DNA of 64,000 bases from Erythrobacter sp. BLCC-B19. Lineage in GTDB: Bacteria; Pseudomonadota; Alphaproteobacteria; Sphingomonadales; Sphingomonadaceae. The translations under genes were made by a program, and so were the position numbers. The stretch spans positions 186,001 to 250,000 of the forward strand of contig NZ_CP117516.1 in assembly GCF_028621955.1 (NCBI RefSeq). Reading direction: 5' to 3'. Positions 15,677 through 24,862 of the stretch are shown piece after piece. The notes beneath the pieces were generated by a model, which saw only the letters and a program-made list of their open reading frames with translations, made no database searches and had not been told where the DNA came from. How positions within the stretch are numbered: the stretch's first letter is position 1; the number at the start of each line of letters is the position of its first letter.

Positions 15677-17905
15677 ATGCAGGGGAAGATGATCCGCCGG
15701 GTGGCCTTGCTGGGCAGCACCGCAGCGATAATGACCGCCTTGGCTCCGCAGGCCGCGCTAGCGCAGGACAGTGCGGACAACGGGGACCAAGCCAACCCCG
15801 CCAACCGCAACGAAATCATCGTCACCGCCAACAAGCGTGAGGAACGCCTACTCGATGTGGCGGGCAGTATCTCGGTGGTCGGCGGGGAAGATCTGGAGCA
15901 GCGCCAGGCGCTCGATCTGCAGGACATTGCCCGCTCGGTGGCAGGGCTCAATCTCCAGCAAGGCGCGACGCCGGGGGTCAACCGCATCATCCTGCGCGGC
16001 CTCAATGCCGGGGGTGACGGGGCGACGGTCGCCTCGGTGGTCGATGATGCACCGCTCAGCTTTTCGGGCGCGAACACCAACGGGGCCTTCGTCGCCAGCG
16101 ACTTCCAGGCCTATGACCTCCAACGCATCGAAGTGCTGCGCGGGCCGCAGGGCACGCTCTACGGCGCGACTTCGGAAGGCGGCCTGATCCGCTACGTCAC
16201 CAACCGGGCCGACCCGTCGGGCTTTGCCGCCGGCGGCGAAGTCGGCGGCGCATCGGTCGATCAGGGTGGCAGCGACGGTTTTGCCCGCGCCTACATGAAC
16301 CTGCCGCTGGGCGAGAACGCCGCGATCCGCTTCACCGGCTTTTACGACGGCATCCCCGGCTGGGGCGAAAACCCGCAACTGGGCGAGGACGAGATCAATG
16401 GCGGGCGGCGCTATGGCGGACGGGCGAGCCTGTTCCTGCAGCCGACCGACAGTCTGACGATTACCGCACTGGCGCTCTATCAGGACGGCAAGTTCTTCGG
16501 GAACGGCGCGGTTGAAGCGAACGGGCTGACCAACCCCGCCAATCCCTTCGGGCTGGTTAACGGCTACACCTACCGCAGCAACACCCGCAACTTCGCGACC
16601 AACAAGTACCAGCTCTACAGCCTCAACATGAACCTTGATGTCGGCTTCGGCACGCTGCAATCGATCACCAGCTACGGCGAGGTCGATGTGGTGAGCCTCA
16701 ACGACGTGCAGCCCTTTGCCAATGCATTGGCGCCCAATTCCTCGGTGCGCAGCAACAACACGGTCGGGCTGGGCAAGTTCACACAGGAATTGCGGCTCGC
16801 TTCGGATGTCGGCGGCGAGACCTCGGGCACCCGGCTCGATTGGCAGCTGGGCTTCTTCTACACCAAGGAAGATGTCGATTTCCTTCAGGATTTCACCGTC
16901 CTTGCCCAGCCCTTGCTGACCCCGATCGCCAGCTTCGTGTCGAACACGCTGCCCTCGCAGTTCGAGGACGTGGCGGGCTATGCCAATGCGACACTGCATT
17001 TCGGCGAGCGGTTCGATATCGAGTTCGGCCTGCGCGTCGCGCGCAACAATCAGCGCTCGCAGCTGACCCAGTCTGGCCTTGCCGTGGGCGGCACGACTAT
17101 CGTCAGCCCGGCCCGCACCTCGGCGGAAACCGCCACGACCTTCCAGATCGCACCGCGTTTCCGGATCAATGACGATGCCATGATCTACGCCCGCGTCGCA
17201 CGCGGCTATCGTCCCGGCGGGCCGCAGATCCCGGTGCCTGGAGCCCCTGCCACCCTGCCCGATAGCTTCGGCAGCGACAGCACGCTGAACTACGAAATCG
17301 GCTTCAAGGGCTCGCTGTTCGACAAGATGCTGACAGTCAATGTCGCGGCTTTCTATATCGACTGGACGGATGTGCAGGTGCTGACTGGCGTCATCGTCGG
17401 CGGCAACCAGTTCACCATCACCGGCAATGTCGGCGAAGCGGTGAGCAAGGGCTTCGAATGGGGCTTCGAACTGCGTCCCACCGACGGCCTGACGCTGAGC
17501 GCGATCGGTGCCTACACCGATGCGACCTTCACCCGCGCCGAACCCGCCATCGGCGCGCTGGACGGTGACAACCTGCCCTATGTCGCAGACCTGACGAGCA
17601 CCATCGGCTTCAACTACGAAACCGCCTTGTCGGACAATTGGGACGGATTTGTCGCGGGCAGCTGGACCTATACCGGCGAACGCGTGTCCGACTTCCCGTT
17701 CAAGATCGAATTGCCGAGCTTCTCGACCTTCGATGCTCAGATCGGCGTGCGCTCGGGCAAGTATGCTGTCGAACTGTTCGGCAAGAATCTGTCGGATGAG
17801 CGCGGGATCACCAACTTCGTCCCGGTCGGGGCGACCGGCGGGGTCGGCACGATGGGGATCATCCGCCCGCGCACCATCGGCATCAGGCTCACGGCCGACT
17901 TTTGA
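15677..17905 (+). CDS. TonB-dependent outer-membrane receptor
   Basis: 742 residues. A signal peptide (RRVALLGSTAAIMTALAPQAALAQD) is followed by the TonB box region (NEIIVTANKREERLLDVAGSISVV), a plug (QRIEVLRGPQGTLYGATSEGGLIRYVT) and a barrel ending in TIGIRLTADF. This is the sphingomonad type with a TANKRxERLQDV-like box, used for diverse organic substrates more than for siderophores. It heads a plus-strand operon with two serine hydrolases and an NTF2-like protein, directly downstream of operator O1. Import of the cluster's peptide-like substrate is the likely role. Confidence 0.92.
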   Translation: MQGKMIRRVALLGSTAAIMTALAPQAALAQDSADNGDQANPANRNEIIVTANKREERLLDVAGSISVVGGEDLEQRQALDLQDIARSVAGLNLQQGATPGVNRIILRGLNAGGDGATVASVVDDAPLSFSGANTNGAFVASDFQAYDLQRIEVLRGPQGTLYGATSEGGLIRYVTNRADPSGFAAGGEVGGASVDQGGSDGFARAYMNLPLGENAAIRFTGFYDGIPGWGENPQLGEDEINGGRRYGGRASLFLQPTDSLTITALALYQDGKFFGNGAVEANGLTNPANPFGLVNGYTYRSNTRNFATNKYQLYSLNMNLDVGFGTLQSITSYGEVDVVSLNDVQPFANALAPNSSVRSNNTVGLGKFTQELRLASDVGGETSGTRLDWQLGFFYTKEDVDFLQDFTVLAQPLLTPIASFVSNTLPSQFEDVAGYANATLHFGERFDIEFGLRVARNNQRSQLTQSGLAVGGTTIVSPARTSAETATTFQIAPRFRINDDAMIYARVARGYRPGGPQIPVPGAPATLPDSFGSDSTLNYEIGFKGSLFDKMLTVNVAAFYIDWTDVQVLTGVIVGGNQFTITGNVGEAVSKGFEWGFELRPTDGLTLSAIGAYTDATFTRAEPAIGALDGDNLPYVADLTSTIGFNYETALSDNWDGFVAGSWTYTGERVSDFPFKIELPSFSTFDAQIGVRSGKYAVELFGKNLSDERGITNFVPVGATGGVGTMGIIRPRTIGIRLTADF

Positions 17906-19527
17906 GCACGGCGGCCGAACAGCTCGACGCGATTTTCGCGCCCGCAAACAGCACCCGCGCGCCGGGCGGCGTTATTGCCGTCCGGCAGGCGGGCGCGATG
18001 CTCTACCGGCGCGGCTATGGCATGGCGAGCATCGAGCACGGGGTCGCCAACACCCCTGCTACGCGCATGCGGATCGGATCGTCGAGCAAGCAGTTCGCTT
18101 GCATGGCCGCGCTGCTGCTGGCCGAGGACGGCAAGCTCGATCTCGATGCCCCGCTTGACCGCTGGGTGCCGGGTCTCCCGGGTTTTCCCGCCATGCCGAG
18201 CGCAAGGCAGCTGATGAACCACACCAGCGGCTACCGCGATCATCTCGATGCGGCAGGCCTTGCCAATGGGGGCGCGAAAATCCGGGATGGCTGGGCGATG
18301 CAGATGATCGCCCGCCAGACAGGTGCGAACTTTGCTCCGGGCAACGGCCAGACCTATTGCAACGCGGGATATCACCTTCTCTCGGCCGTGATCGACGCGG
18401 CGGCGGGCGAGCGGTTCGAGGATTTCCTCGAACGGCGCATCTTCCAGCCGCTGGGCATGACCGCAACCGCATCGCAGCCGAGCGATTATGTCATCACTCC
18501 GGGCCTTGCCACGCTCCATGTCCCGCTGCCCGGTGGCGGCTGGCGGCGCGGTCTGTTCCCGACCGAGGAGATTCGCGGCGAAGGGGCGATGGTCTCCACG
18601 GTCGATGATCTGATGCGCTGGCTGGCGGAGCTGAAGGGCCCGCACCGGCTGGCGAGCGCGGAAAGCTGGCGGATGATGACCGATGCGCCGCTGCTGCCCG
18701 ATGGCACCCGCGCAATCTATGCGCTGGGTCTGCATCGCCACATCTATCGCGGGGTCGAAGTGATCCACCACGCCGGCGGGGTGATCGGCGGGGCAGCGCA
18801 GGTGATGCATGTGCCAGCGCACGATCTCGACATCGTGATGCTGAGCAATGGCGGGCCGCTTCAGCCGATCCCGACCGTGTGGCGCATTCTCGATACGCTG
18901 CTGGAGAGCGAGCTTAGCCCGCCCCTCCCGCCGCTGGCGAGCGCTGGCGATTTCGCCCATCTGGAAGGCGCCTTCTATGGCGGAGCGGATGGCACGCTGG
19001 TGGGCTTTGGCGCAGTTGGCGAGGTGCTGGGGATCTCCTTCATCGGCACCCCGCCCTTCCCGATCCTGCGCGATCATGGCGACAGGCTGGTGGTGGGCTT
19101 CGAGGAATCCGCGCTGGGCCCGCTGGTGATCGACAAGGCGAGCCTTGCAGCCCCGGCCCCGGGTCAGCCGCCCGAAACCATCGCCTTCAGCGAATCAGGC
19201 CGGCGCCAGACCCTGCACCGCCTGACCATCACCGATGCCGACGCCGCCCGGATCGGAAGCGCACTGGGTGGGCGTTATCACAGCATCGATCTGGCCGCCG
19301 AGGCGACCATCAACCCCGGCCACCCGGCCCCGATTGCCGTGCGCGGCGAGTTCGGGCAGGTTGAAGGCGCTGTCCGCATCCTGTCGGAGGAATTTGCCGT
19401 GGTGACCGAACCGGGTGCCGATCTCCCCAGCGCCGCGATCCATTTCGAGCGTGACGGCGCGCGCATCACCGGCTTCCGCGTCAGCGCGCCGCGCAGCCGG
19501 GGCCTCCGGTTCGAGCGGCAGGGATGA
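17902..19527 (+). CDS. S12 family D-aminopeptidase-like serine hydrolase
   Basis: 541 residues from a TTG start that overlaps the receptor stop (TTGA). The beta-lactamase-fold catalytic residues are S60xxK63 (GSSSK), Y152xN154 (TYCNAGY) and H290xG292 (HHAGG). Spacing and total length agree with D-aminopeptidase of the S12 family, which has two extra beta-barrel domains after the catalytic domain; residues about 335-541 would form these. The enzyme would release N-terminal D-residues from peptides or amides. No signal peptide, so it is cytoplasmic. MlrB of microcystin degradation is also a serine hydrolase of this general class. Paralogue at 22302. Confidence 0.85.
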   Translation: MSTAAEQLDAIFAPANSTRAPGGVIAVRQAGAMLYRRGYGMASIEHGVANTPATRMRIGSSSKQFACMAALLLAEDGKLDLDAPLDRWVPGLPGFPAMPSARQLMNHTSGYRDHLDAAGLANGGAKIRDGWAMQMIARQTGANFAPGNGQTYCNAGYHLLSAVIDAAAGERFEDFLERRIFQPLGMTATASQPSDYVITPGLATLHVPLPGGGWRRGLFPTEEIRGEGAMVSTVDDLMRWLAELKGPHRLASAESWRMMTDAPLLPDGTRAIYALGLHRHIYRGVEVIHHAGGVIGGAAQVMHVPAHDLDIVMLSNGGPLQPIPTVWRILDTLLESELSPPLPPLASAGDFAHLEGAFYGGADGTLVGFGAVGEVLGISFIGTPPFPILRDHGDRLVVGFEESALGPLVIDKASLAAPAPGQPPETIAFSESGRRQTLHRLTITDADAARIGSALGGRYHSIDLAAEATINPGHPAPIAVRGEFGQVEGAVRILSEEFAVVTEPGADLPSAAIHFERDGARITGFRVSAPRSRGLRFERQG

Positions 19528-20579
19528 TCGCCGGACGGCTGGATCAGGCGATCCACACAGCCGCCGCCGATCCCGCCGTGCCTGGGGTGCTGGCGGCGGT
19601 GCATGCGCCGGGGCTGGGGCTGACATGGCAGGGCGCAACCGCGCACGAGCTGATGGACGGCAGCACCGGCCATTCGCCTGACACCCCGTTCCGCCTCGCC
19701 AGCACCACCAAGATGGTGGTCGCCTGCGCGGTGTTTCGCCTGATCGAGCAGGGGCGGCTTGGCCTGCATGATCCGATCATCGGCATGATCGATCCCGCGA
19801 TTGCCGGACAGTTGCGCGGCGGGGAGTTTGATCCCGAACGGATCGTCCTTGCCCACCTGCTCGGCCATACCAGCGGGCTGCGCGATCATGTTGCCGAGCC
19901 CAGCTATGCCGCCGCCGTCATGGCCGAACCGCAGCGCCGCTGGAGCAGGCAGGAGCAGATCGCGCTGGCGCTTGCCGCCGGGCCGCCCTTGGGAGCGCCG
20001 GGGACGTGGTTCCGCTATTCCGACACGGGCTACGTTATCCTCGGCGACATTATCGAGCGCGCCGCCGGTCAGCGGCTTGGGCCTGCGGTGCGAGAGCTGA
20101 TCGGTTACGAGACGCTCGGGCTTGCGGCGACCTGGTGGGAGGAGGACGAGCCCGCCCCACCCGCGGTCCTTCTGCGCGCGGCGCAATACATGGCCGATGA
20201 CGAGGCGAGCGGGCATGATCCTAGCTTCGATCTGTTCGGCGGCGGGGGGCTCATCAGCACGGTCGGCGATCTGGTAAAGCTCACCCGCGCGCTGGTGCTG
20301 GGCGAGGTGTTCGACCGGCCCGCCACGCTGGCGGCGGCCTATCTCATCAGCCCCGCAACCCGCGCGCCCGAGGCGTTCTTCGTCCATTCCAACGCCTTCA
20401 TGCTGTTCCCGGTGGGAGCACGCTTCGGGTGGGGCCATGCGGGCTTCTGGGGCTGCGTCGGCGTCTGCCTGCCCGACCGCGACATCACCATCGCCGCGAC
20501 CATCAACCAGGCCCGCCCTGAGACGCCCGACCGGCTGTTACGGCTGGTCGCCGATCTGTTCGCCGCACTGGAGGGATGA
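19524..20579 (+). CDS. Serine hydrolase, beta-lactamase fold
   Basis: 351 residues; ATGA overlap with the upstream gene. Catalytic S60xxK63 (ASTTKMVV), the YxN position is YSD in RYSDTGYVILGD, and the third motif is GHAGFWG near the C-terminus. HLLGHTSGLRDH between the first two motifs is typical for class-C-like hydrolases. One catalytic domain only, no signal peptide. The Asp in place of Asn in the second motif occurs in esterase-like members. Probably hydrolyses a peptide or ester bond in the same imported substrate; specificity unknown. Confidence 0.82.
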   Translation: MIAGRLDQAIHTAAADPAVPGVLAAVHAPGLGLTWQGATAHELMDGSTGHSPDTPFRLASTTKMVVACAVFRLIEQGRLGLHDPIIGMIDPAIAGQLRGGEFDPERIVLAHLLGHTSGLRDHVAEPSYAAAVMAEPQRRWSRQEQIALALAAGPPLGAPGTWFRYSDTGYVILGDIIERAAGQRLGPAVRELIGYETLGLAATWWEEDEPAPPAVLLRAAQYMADDEASGHDPSFDLFGGGGLISTVGDLVKLTRALVLGEVFDRPATLAAAYLISPATRAPEAFFVHSNAFMLFPVGARFGWGHAGFWGCVGVCLPDRDITIAATINQARPETPDRLLRLVADLFAALEG

Positions 20580-20941
20580 TGCCCACCATGAATGAAGTGG
20601 AACGCCTGATCCAGCGGCAGGTCGAAACCTATAACGCCCATGATCTGGACGGCTTTGTCGCCTGCTTTGCCGAAGGGGCAGTGCTGACCGAGCTGGCCTC
20701 GGGCCGGGTCTTTGCCGAGGGGCGCAACGCGATCAGGGCGGCCTATGCGACGACCTTTACCCGCGTGCCCCGCGCCGGCGTGACGATAACGCAGCGCCTC
20801 AGCGCAGGGACGATCGTGGTCGATATCGAGCGCATTCACGCCGACGGCAGCCATGCGGTGGCGATCTACCGGGTCGAGGCGGGGGCGATCACGCACCTGT
20901 GGCTCGTCCCGCCCGCGCTGGTTGGAGCGATCGCGGTCTAG
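20576..20941 (+). CDS. NTF2-like (SnoaL/DUF4440-type) protein
   Basis: 121 residues; ATGA overlap with the upstream hydrolase, with a second ATG at codon 2. The sequence reads as one cone-shaped NTF2-like domain: helix QVETYNAHDLDGFVACFAE, then strands with FAEGRNAIRAAYATTF and VDIERIHADGSHAVAIYRVEAG. Such domains act as isomerases, dehydratases or binding proteins. Its stop overlaps the convergent MFS gene stop (20938-20941). Exact role unknown. Confidence 0.8.
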   Translation: MMPTMNEVERLIQRQVETYNAHDLDGFVACFAEGAVLTELASGRVFAEGRNAIRAAYATTFTRVPRAGVTITQRLSAGTIVVDIERIHADGSHAVAIYRVEAGAITHLWLVPPALVGAIAV

Positions 20942-22320
20942 GCCGCCTCGCCCCGTGCCCTGGCCTCGGCCAGCGCCTCGGCAAAGGCCTTCTGCGCGGT
21001 CAGCAGCACCAGCCCGGCGACAATCAGGCTGGGCACAGTGATCATCAGCGCGCTCGTCAGGATCACGCGTGGCTCGCTACCGAAGCTGTCCGACAGGAAC
21101 CCGACCAGCGGCGCGGCGAGCGACGCAAGCAGCACATTGACCACGAAATTCACCGAAATCGCCCGCGCACGCAGCGCCGGGGGCGCAAGCGACTGGATCG
21201 CGGTCGGCAGGATCATGCCCATCGTGATGTTGATGGCATAGCCCACGAAGATGATCGCATAGAACACCTCGGCCGAGGGCGCGAGCCACAGCAGACCGAG
21301 CACCGGGCCGGAGACCAGATAACCGAACATCAGCAGCCGCACCGGAAAGGCCGGCCCGACCCGCTCCGCGAACAGGCGGGTGAGCAACAGACTCATGGCA
21401 AAGCCGACCGGGGTTGCCACCAGCGCCGCCAACCCGATCGCCGCGCCGACTTCGGCTTCTGTCTGGGAAAAGGCGCGCAGGCCGATCACCACCACCCACG
21501 CAAGCAGTGCCTGATAGCCGAAATTGGCGATGCCCAGCGCCCCGTAAAGCCGCAGCATCGCAGCGCCGCGCCCCAGCAGGAAGTCCTTGAGCGAGCCGGC
21601 CTGCACTACCGTCTCCTGCGTCTGCGCCTCCTCCTCGGCCGTCTTGCCGCGCCCGCCCAGCCTTGCGGTGTAGAGCAGCGCGATCATGAAGGGCGCAGGC
21701 AAGGCGACCGCGAAGAAGGACAATCGCCAAACCTCCAGCCCCGCCAGTTCCGGCGGCAGCGAGGGCTGCACCGCGCCCACCCCGGCAATCATCGCACCCC
21801 CCAGCGCCAGCGCAATCGAGCCCGTCGCCACTGAAACCAGCGCGAAGATCGAATTGGCCAGCTGGCGCTTTTCGGGCGGGAAGAGCTCGGGGATGATCGC
21901 AAAAGTCATTGGCGCCAGCCCCGCCTCGGCCGCGGCGACCATCGCAGTCGCGATCAGGATCTGGGTGTAGCTTTGCGCGAGGCCGCAGCAGACCACCGCG
22001 AGGCTCCAGACAGTGATGCACACCGCCAGCACCAGCCGCCGATCGATCCGGTCCGCCGCCCAGGCGAGCGGATAGGCCGCCACTGCCGAGAACATCGCCA
22101 CCGCCGTCCCCTGCAGAAAGCCCAGTTGCATGTCCGATAGCCGGAAGGCGATCTTGATCTGCTCGGCCAGCAGAATGATCACCTGCCGGTCGATGAAGGC
22201 GAACAGTGTCACCACCACCAGCACGCCCAGCGTGTACCAGGCATAGGCGAGCGAAGGCCGCGCCGGTGCGGGTGCATCGGTAGGCATCGGCCCGGGGGTG
22301 CTCAGATGAATCTCAGCCAT
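20938..22320 (-). CDS. MFS transporter
   Basis: 460 residues with about twelve hydrophobic helices. The first is YTLGVLVVVTLFAFIDRQVIILL (residues about 31-53, shown here in part as FAFIDRQVIILL), a motif of sphingomonad-type MFS carriers, and the loop 2-3 signature appears as AWAADRIDRR. The start overlaps the 3' end of the upstream S12 gene by 19 bases, so they form one operon. It probably moves the peptide or its product across the inner membrane after TonB uptake. MlrD in microcystin degradation fills the same role but is not necessarily related. Confidence 0.88.
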   Translation of the reverse strand: MAEIHLSTPGPMPTDAPAPARPSLAYAWYTLGVLVVVTLFAFIDRQVIILLAEQIKIAFRLSDMQLGFLQGTAVAMFSAVAAYPLAWAADRIDRRLVLAVCITVWSLAVVCCGLAQSYTQILIATAMVAAAEAGLAPMTFAIIPELFPPEKRQLANSIFALVSVATGSIALALGGAMIAGVGAVQPSLPPELAGLEVWRLSFFAVALPAPFMIALLYTARLGGRGKTAEEEAQTQETVVQAGSLKDFLLGRGAAMLRLYGALGIANFGYQALLAWVVVIGLRAFSQTEAEVGAAIGLAALVATPVGFAMSLLLTRLFAERVGPAFPVRLLMFGYLVSGPVLGLLWLAPSAEVFYAIIFVGYAINITMGMILPTAIQSLAPPALRARAISVNFVVNVLLASLAAPLVGFLSDSFGSEPRVILTSALMITVPSLIVAGLVLLTAQKAFAEALAEARARGEAA

Positions 22321-23972
22321 CGTGTCCTCGCGGTGTTGAGGTGGAAGCCATCGCCTTCGGCATCGATCAGGATCGCGGCAGTAAAGGGCAGGCCCGGGCG
22401 GGTGGAGGTGGCAAGCGCGGTGCGTTCCCCCAGCCAGTCTAGCGCCATGGTGTTGCGGCCGATGGCGTCGGAAATGTGGAGCAGATCGCCCTCGTCCCTC
22501 CGCTCGAAGCGCGCTTCGGCCTCGGCATCACACGCGGCCAGCACCCGCGCGGGCAGCGCCGAGGGGCGCGCATCGGGCAGGCGCTGACGGTAAAGCGCGG
22601 TCTTGCCGCCAAACCGGATTGCGATGGTGCCATGCGCGGCGAGGCCCGCCGGATCGATCATCAGGGGCGAGAGCGTCGGCGCTTCGCTGCGCCAGCATGT
22701 GCCCTCAGGCAGCAACGGCACCACCGGCGGCCCGCCCGCAACGCCCAGCCGCGGCCCGGCCTCGGTCATGGCGATGCTGTAGATCATGCCGGTTGTCTCG
22801 GACTGCCATAGCCCTTCCAGCGCGGCGGGAAACTCCGGCTGGGGTGCAGGCGCTTCGCCCCCAACCTCACCCTCACCCAGCACCACATCGGCCGCCGCCA
22901 ATGCCAGCGCCACCGGATCAGCCTCGGGCGCGCCATTGGCGAGGATCACGATTTCAAGCGCCTCTTCGGGGAACACCAGCATCTGGCTGAGTCCGCCGAT
23001 CACCCCGCCCGCATGATGGAACAGCGCCCGCCCGCGATGCTCGCCGTGGGTGAGGCCGAGCGCATAGCGCCCCTCATGGCCATCGGCATAGCGCGCGCGC
23101 TCGAACAGCTGCGCCCAGGTGTCCGGGCTGCCGAAACGGTCACGCGAAAGGAGGTGCGCCGTCCAGACCAGCATATCATCGATGGTCGAGATGACCGCGC
23201 CCTCACCCCGCACATCGGAGTTGGGGAAGATCCCCCGCCGCCAGCCGCCGCCTGCCGGATCAGGCACATGCAGCGTTGCCACGCCTGGCAGGATCAGATG
23301 ATCGCTCGGCACGCTGGCGGTGTCGTGCATCCCCAGCGGGGCGAAGAGGCGGCGGGCGAGTTCATCCTCAAAGCTCGCCCCTGCCGCCCGCTCGATCGCC
23401 ACGGCGGCAAGGTGATAGCCCGAATTGCAGTAGATCATCGCGCTGCCGGCGGCGAAATTGCGCCCCTGCTGGCGCGCAGCCAGCGCCAGCGCGCGACCGG
23501 GCGGGTTGTCGGCATCCAGATGCGCGATCACCGAGAGGTCGAAATAGCACCGCCCCCCGGCGCGGTGCTGGAGCAGCTGGCGGATCGTCGCCTCGCCCTC
23601 CACCCCTTCCAGCTCGGGCAGGTAGCGGCGGATCGGCACATCGAGCGAAAATGCGCCCTCCTCTGCCAGCAGCAGTGCCAGCAGCGCGGTCATGTGCTTG
23701 GACGTCGATCCGATGCGGATGCGCGAGGCCGGCGTCAGCGCGCGCGGGCTTTCAAGGCTCGCCATGCCGAAGGCCGCCCGGTAGATCACCGCGCCGCGAT
23801 GGCGGATGCCGACTGCAAGGCCGGGTGCATCGGCCCGGTCCCAGCGCGCGAACAGGGCGGCAAGACGCGCTGCCAGCGTAGGTTCCGCCGCTCCCTCCGC
23901 GCCTCCAATCGACAAAGGCAATCCCTCCCGTCCCGATGCCGCGATGGTGCGGGCGGGCGGGGTGCGAGTCAA
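22302..23972 (-). CDS. S12 family D-aminopeptidase-like serine hydrolase, second copy
   Basis: Up to 556 residues. The frame opens at TTG (23970-23972), but a later TTG near 23915 has GGAGGG about seven bases upstream and may be the real start. Catalytic motifs: SxxK in GSTSKHM (S89/K92 from the first start), YxN in IYCNSGYHL and HxG in HHAGGVIGG. It aligns along its length with the enzyme at 17902 (shared PLGM, LPG-ATLHVP, GGGWRRG-FP, RGEGA segments). No signal peptide. Two D-aminopeptidase-like enzymes in one cluster may split the work on different residues. Preceded by operator O2. Confidence 0.83.
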   Translation of the reverse strand: MTRTPPARTIAASGREGLPLSIGGAEGAAEPTLAARLAALFARWDRADAPGLAVGIRHRGAVIYRAAFGMASLESPRALTPASRIRIGSTSKHMTALLALLLAEEGAFSLDVPIRRYLPELEGVEGEATIRQLLQHRAGGRCYFDLSVIAHLDADNPPGRALALAARQQGRNFAAGSAMIYCNSGYHLAAVAIERAAGASFEDELARRLFAPLGMHDTASVPSDHLILPGVATLHVPDPAGGGWRRGIFPNSDVRGEGAVISTIDDMLVWTAHLLSRDRFGSPDTWAQLFERARYADGHEGRYALGLTHGEHRGRALFHHAGGVIGGLSQMLVFPEEALEIVILANGAPEADPVALALAAADVVLGEGEVGGEAPAPQPEFPAALEGLWQSETTGMIYSIAMTEAGPRLGVAGGPPVVPLLPEGTCWRSEAPTLSPLMIDPAGLAAHGTIAIRFGGKTALYRQRLPDARPSALPARVLAACDAEAEARFERRDEGDLLHISDAIGRNTMALDWLGERTALATSTRPGLPFTAAILIDAEGDGFHLNTARTRWLRFI

Positions 23973-23977
23973 TCAAA

Positions 23978-23997
23978 AACTGATATTAGGCCCAGTT
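23978..23997. promoter_or_regulatory. TetR operator candidate O2
   Basis: AACTGATATTAGGCCCAGTT between the TetR gene stop and the second S12 gene. It matches O1 at 17 of 20 positions. On the minus strand it contains TAATAT, a possible -10, with CTGACG about 18 bases upstream as a weak -35, so repressor binding would cover the promoter. Confidence 0.75.
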
Positions 23998-23998
23998 T

Positions 23999-24727
23999 CT
24001 ATAAATCGTCAGGATCGGCGGCAAAGAGGGCTCTGATCCACAGCTTGCTGAGCAGCTCGGCAAGGGCCGCAGGGTCGCTTTCATAGCGGGTTCCGGCAAG
24101 GCTCGGCTCGCGCTCGATGAAGGCCATGCGCAGGAATGCATCGATCATCGCGCCGAGCGCAATGACCGCAGCATCAAGCTCGCCCGGCCCGGCCAGCGCG
24201 ATATCGGGCTTGCGCTGCATCGCGCGGATGGTGCGATCGCGCCAGCGCGCGTTCCAGGCGTGCCACTTGGCAGCGAAGGCAGGGAATTCGTCGGCAAACT
24301 GGAACACGCAGCGCATCAGCCCGGCATTGGCCGCGAACATCTGGGCATAGCGCAAGTTGCCATGACGGATCGATCCGAAGCGGGTTGCAGGCGGGCGCTC
24401 GCCATCGGGGAAGCCTTCGAGGAAGGCGAGGAAGCCATCGAGCACTTCCTGCGAAATCTCCTCCTTGTTCTTGAAATAGACGTAGAACAGGGCGTTGGAG
24501 ACGTCGGCTTCCTCGTGAATGTCGGATACGCGCAGATCGCGGTAGCCAACCTGACCCAGCAGCCGCGCGGCGGCGGCCTTGAGGCGCAGGCGGGTGCGTT
24601 CACCCTTGCGCTTGGCGAGAGAGATCTGCGCCGACAGATACTCGGCATAGCTGAGCGGCGGATGTGCCGCGTCATCGCCCACCCGCTGCTGTGACATTTG
24701 TACTTCGGCCGCATTCATGCCGACCAT
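23999..24727 (-). CDS. TetR/AcrR family regulator
   Basis: 242 residues from ATG 24725-24727 (a second ATG three codons later is equally possible). The helix-turn-helix lies at about residues 40-90: RTRLRLKAAAARLLGQVGYR, then VSDIHEEADVSNALFYVYFKNKEEI, the canonical TetR recognition helix ending in FYVYFKNKE. The C-terminal ligand domain (residues 95-242) is helical and rich in aromatic residues. It sits between operators O2 and O3 in the centre of the cluster, so it is the likely local repressor, released by a substrate or intermediate. Its own promoter overlaps O3, which implies autoregulation. Confidence 0.92.
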   Translation of the reverse strand: MVGMNAAEVQMSQQRVGDDAAHPPLSYAEYLSAQISLAKRKGERTRLRLKAAAARLLGQVGYRDLRVSDIHEEADVSNALFYVYFKNKEEISQEVLDGFLAFLEGFPDGERPPATRFGSIRHGNLRYAQMFAANAGLMRCVFQFADEFPAFAAKWHAWNARWRDRTIRAMQRKPDIALAGPGELDAAVIALGAMIDAFLRMAFIEREPSLAGTRYESDPAALAELLSKLWIRALFAADPDDL

Positions 24728-24765
24728 CGCTAAGCTGTGTCGCCCGCTCGTGCAACCTGAACCCG

Positions 24766-24794
24766 TTATTACCTAAAAGTGGGACTAGTCCCAA
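24766..24794 (-). promoter_or_regulatory. Candidate promoter of the TetR gene
   Basis: On the minus strand: TTGGGA (24789-24794), spacer 17, TAATAA (24766-24771). The -35 and most of the spacer lie inside operator O3. Confidence 0.55.
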
Positions 24795-24796
24795 TT
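24777..24796. promoter_or_regulatory. TetR operator candidate O3
   Basis: AAGTGGGACTAGTCCCAATT; the inner 14 bases TGGGACTAGTCCCA are a perfect palindrome. It matches O1 and O2 in length, centre (TA) and half-site. It lies between the divergent TetR and MaoC genes, overlapping the TetR promoter and abutting the -35 of the MaoC-side promoter. Confidence 0.8.
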
Positions 24797-24800
24797 TTGT

Positions 24801-24828
24801 TTGACAGCCCCCGTCTCGTTCCTATGAT
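24801..24828 (+). promoter_or_regulatory. Candidate promoter of the 14-kb plus-strand operon
   Basis: TTGACA (24801-24806), spacer 16, TATGAT (24823-24828): a strong sigma-70-type match, 35 bases before the MaoC start codon and five bases after operator O3. Confidence 0.7.
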
Positions 24829-24862
24829 TGCCCGGCAAGGGAACGGGCGGAGGAGAGGGAAT

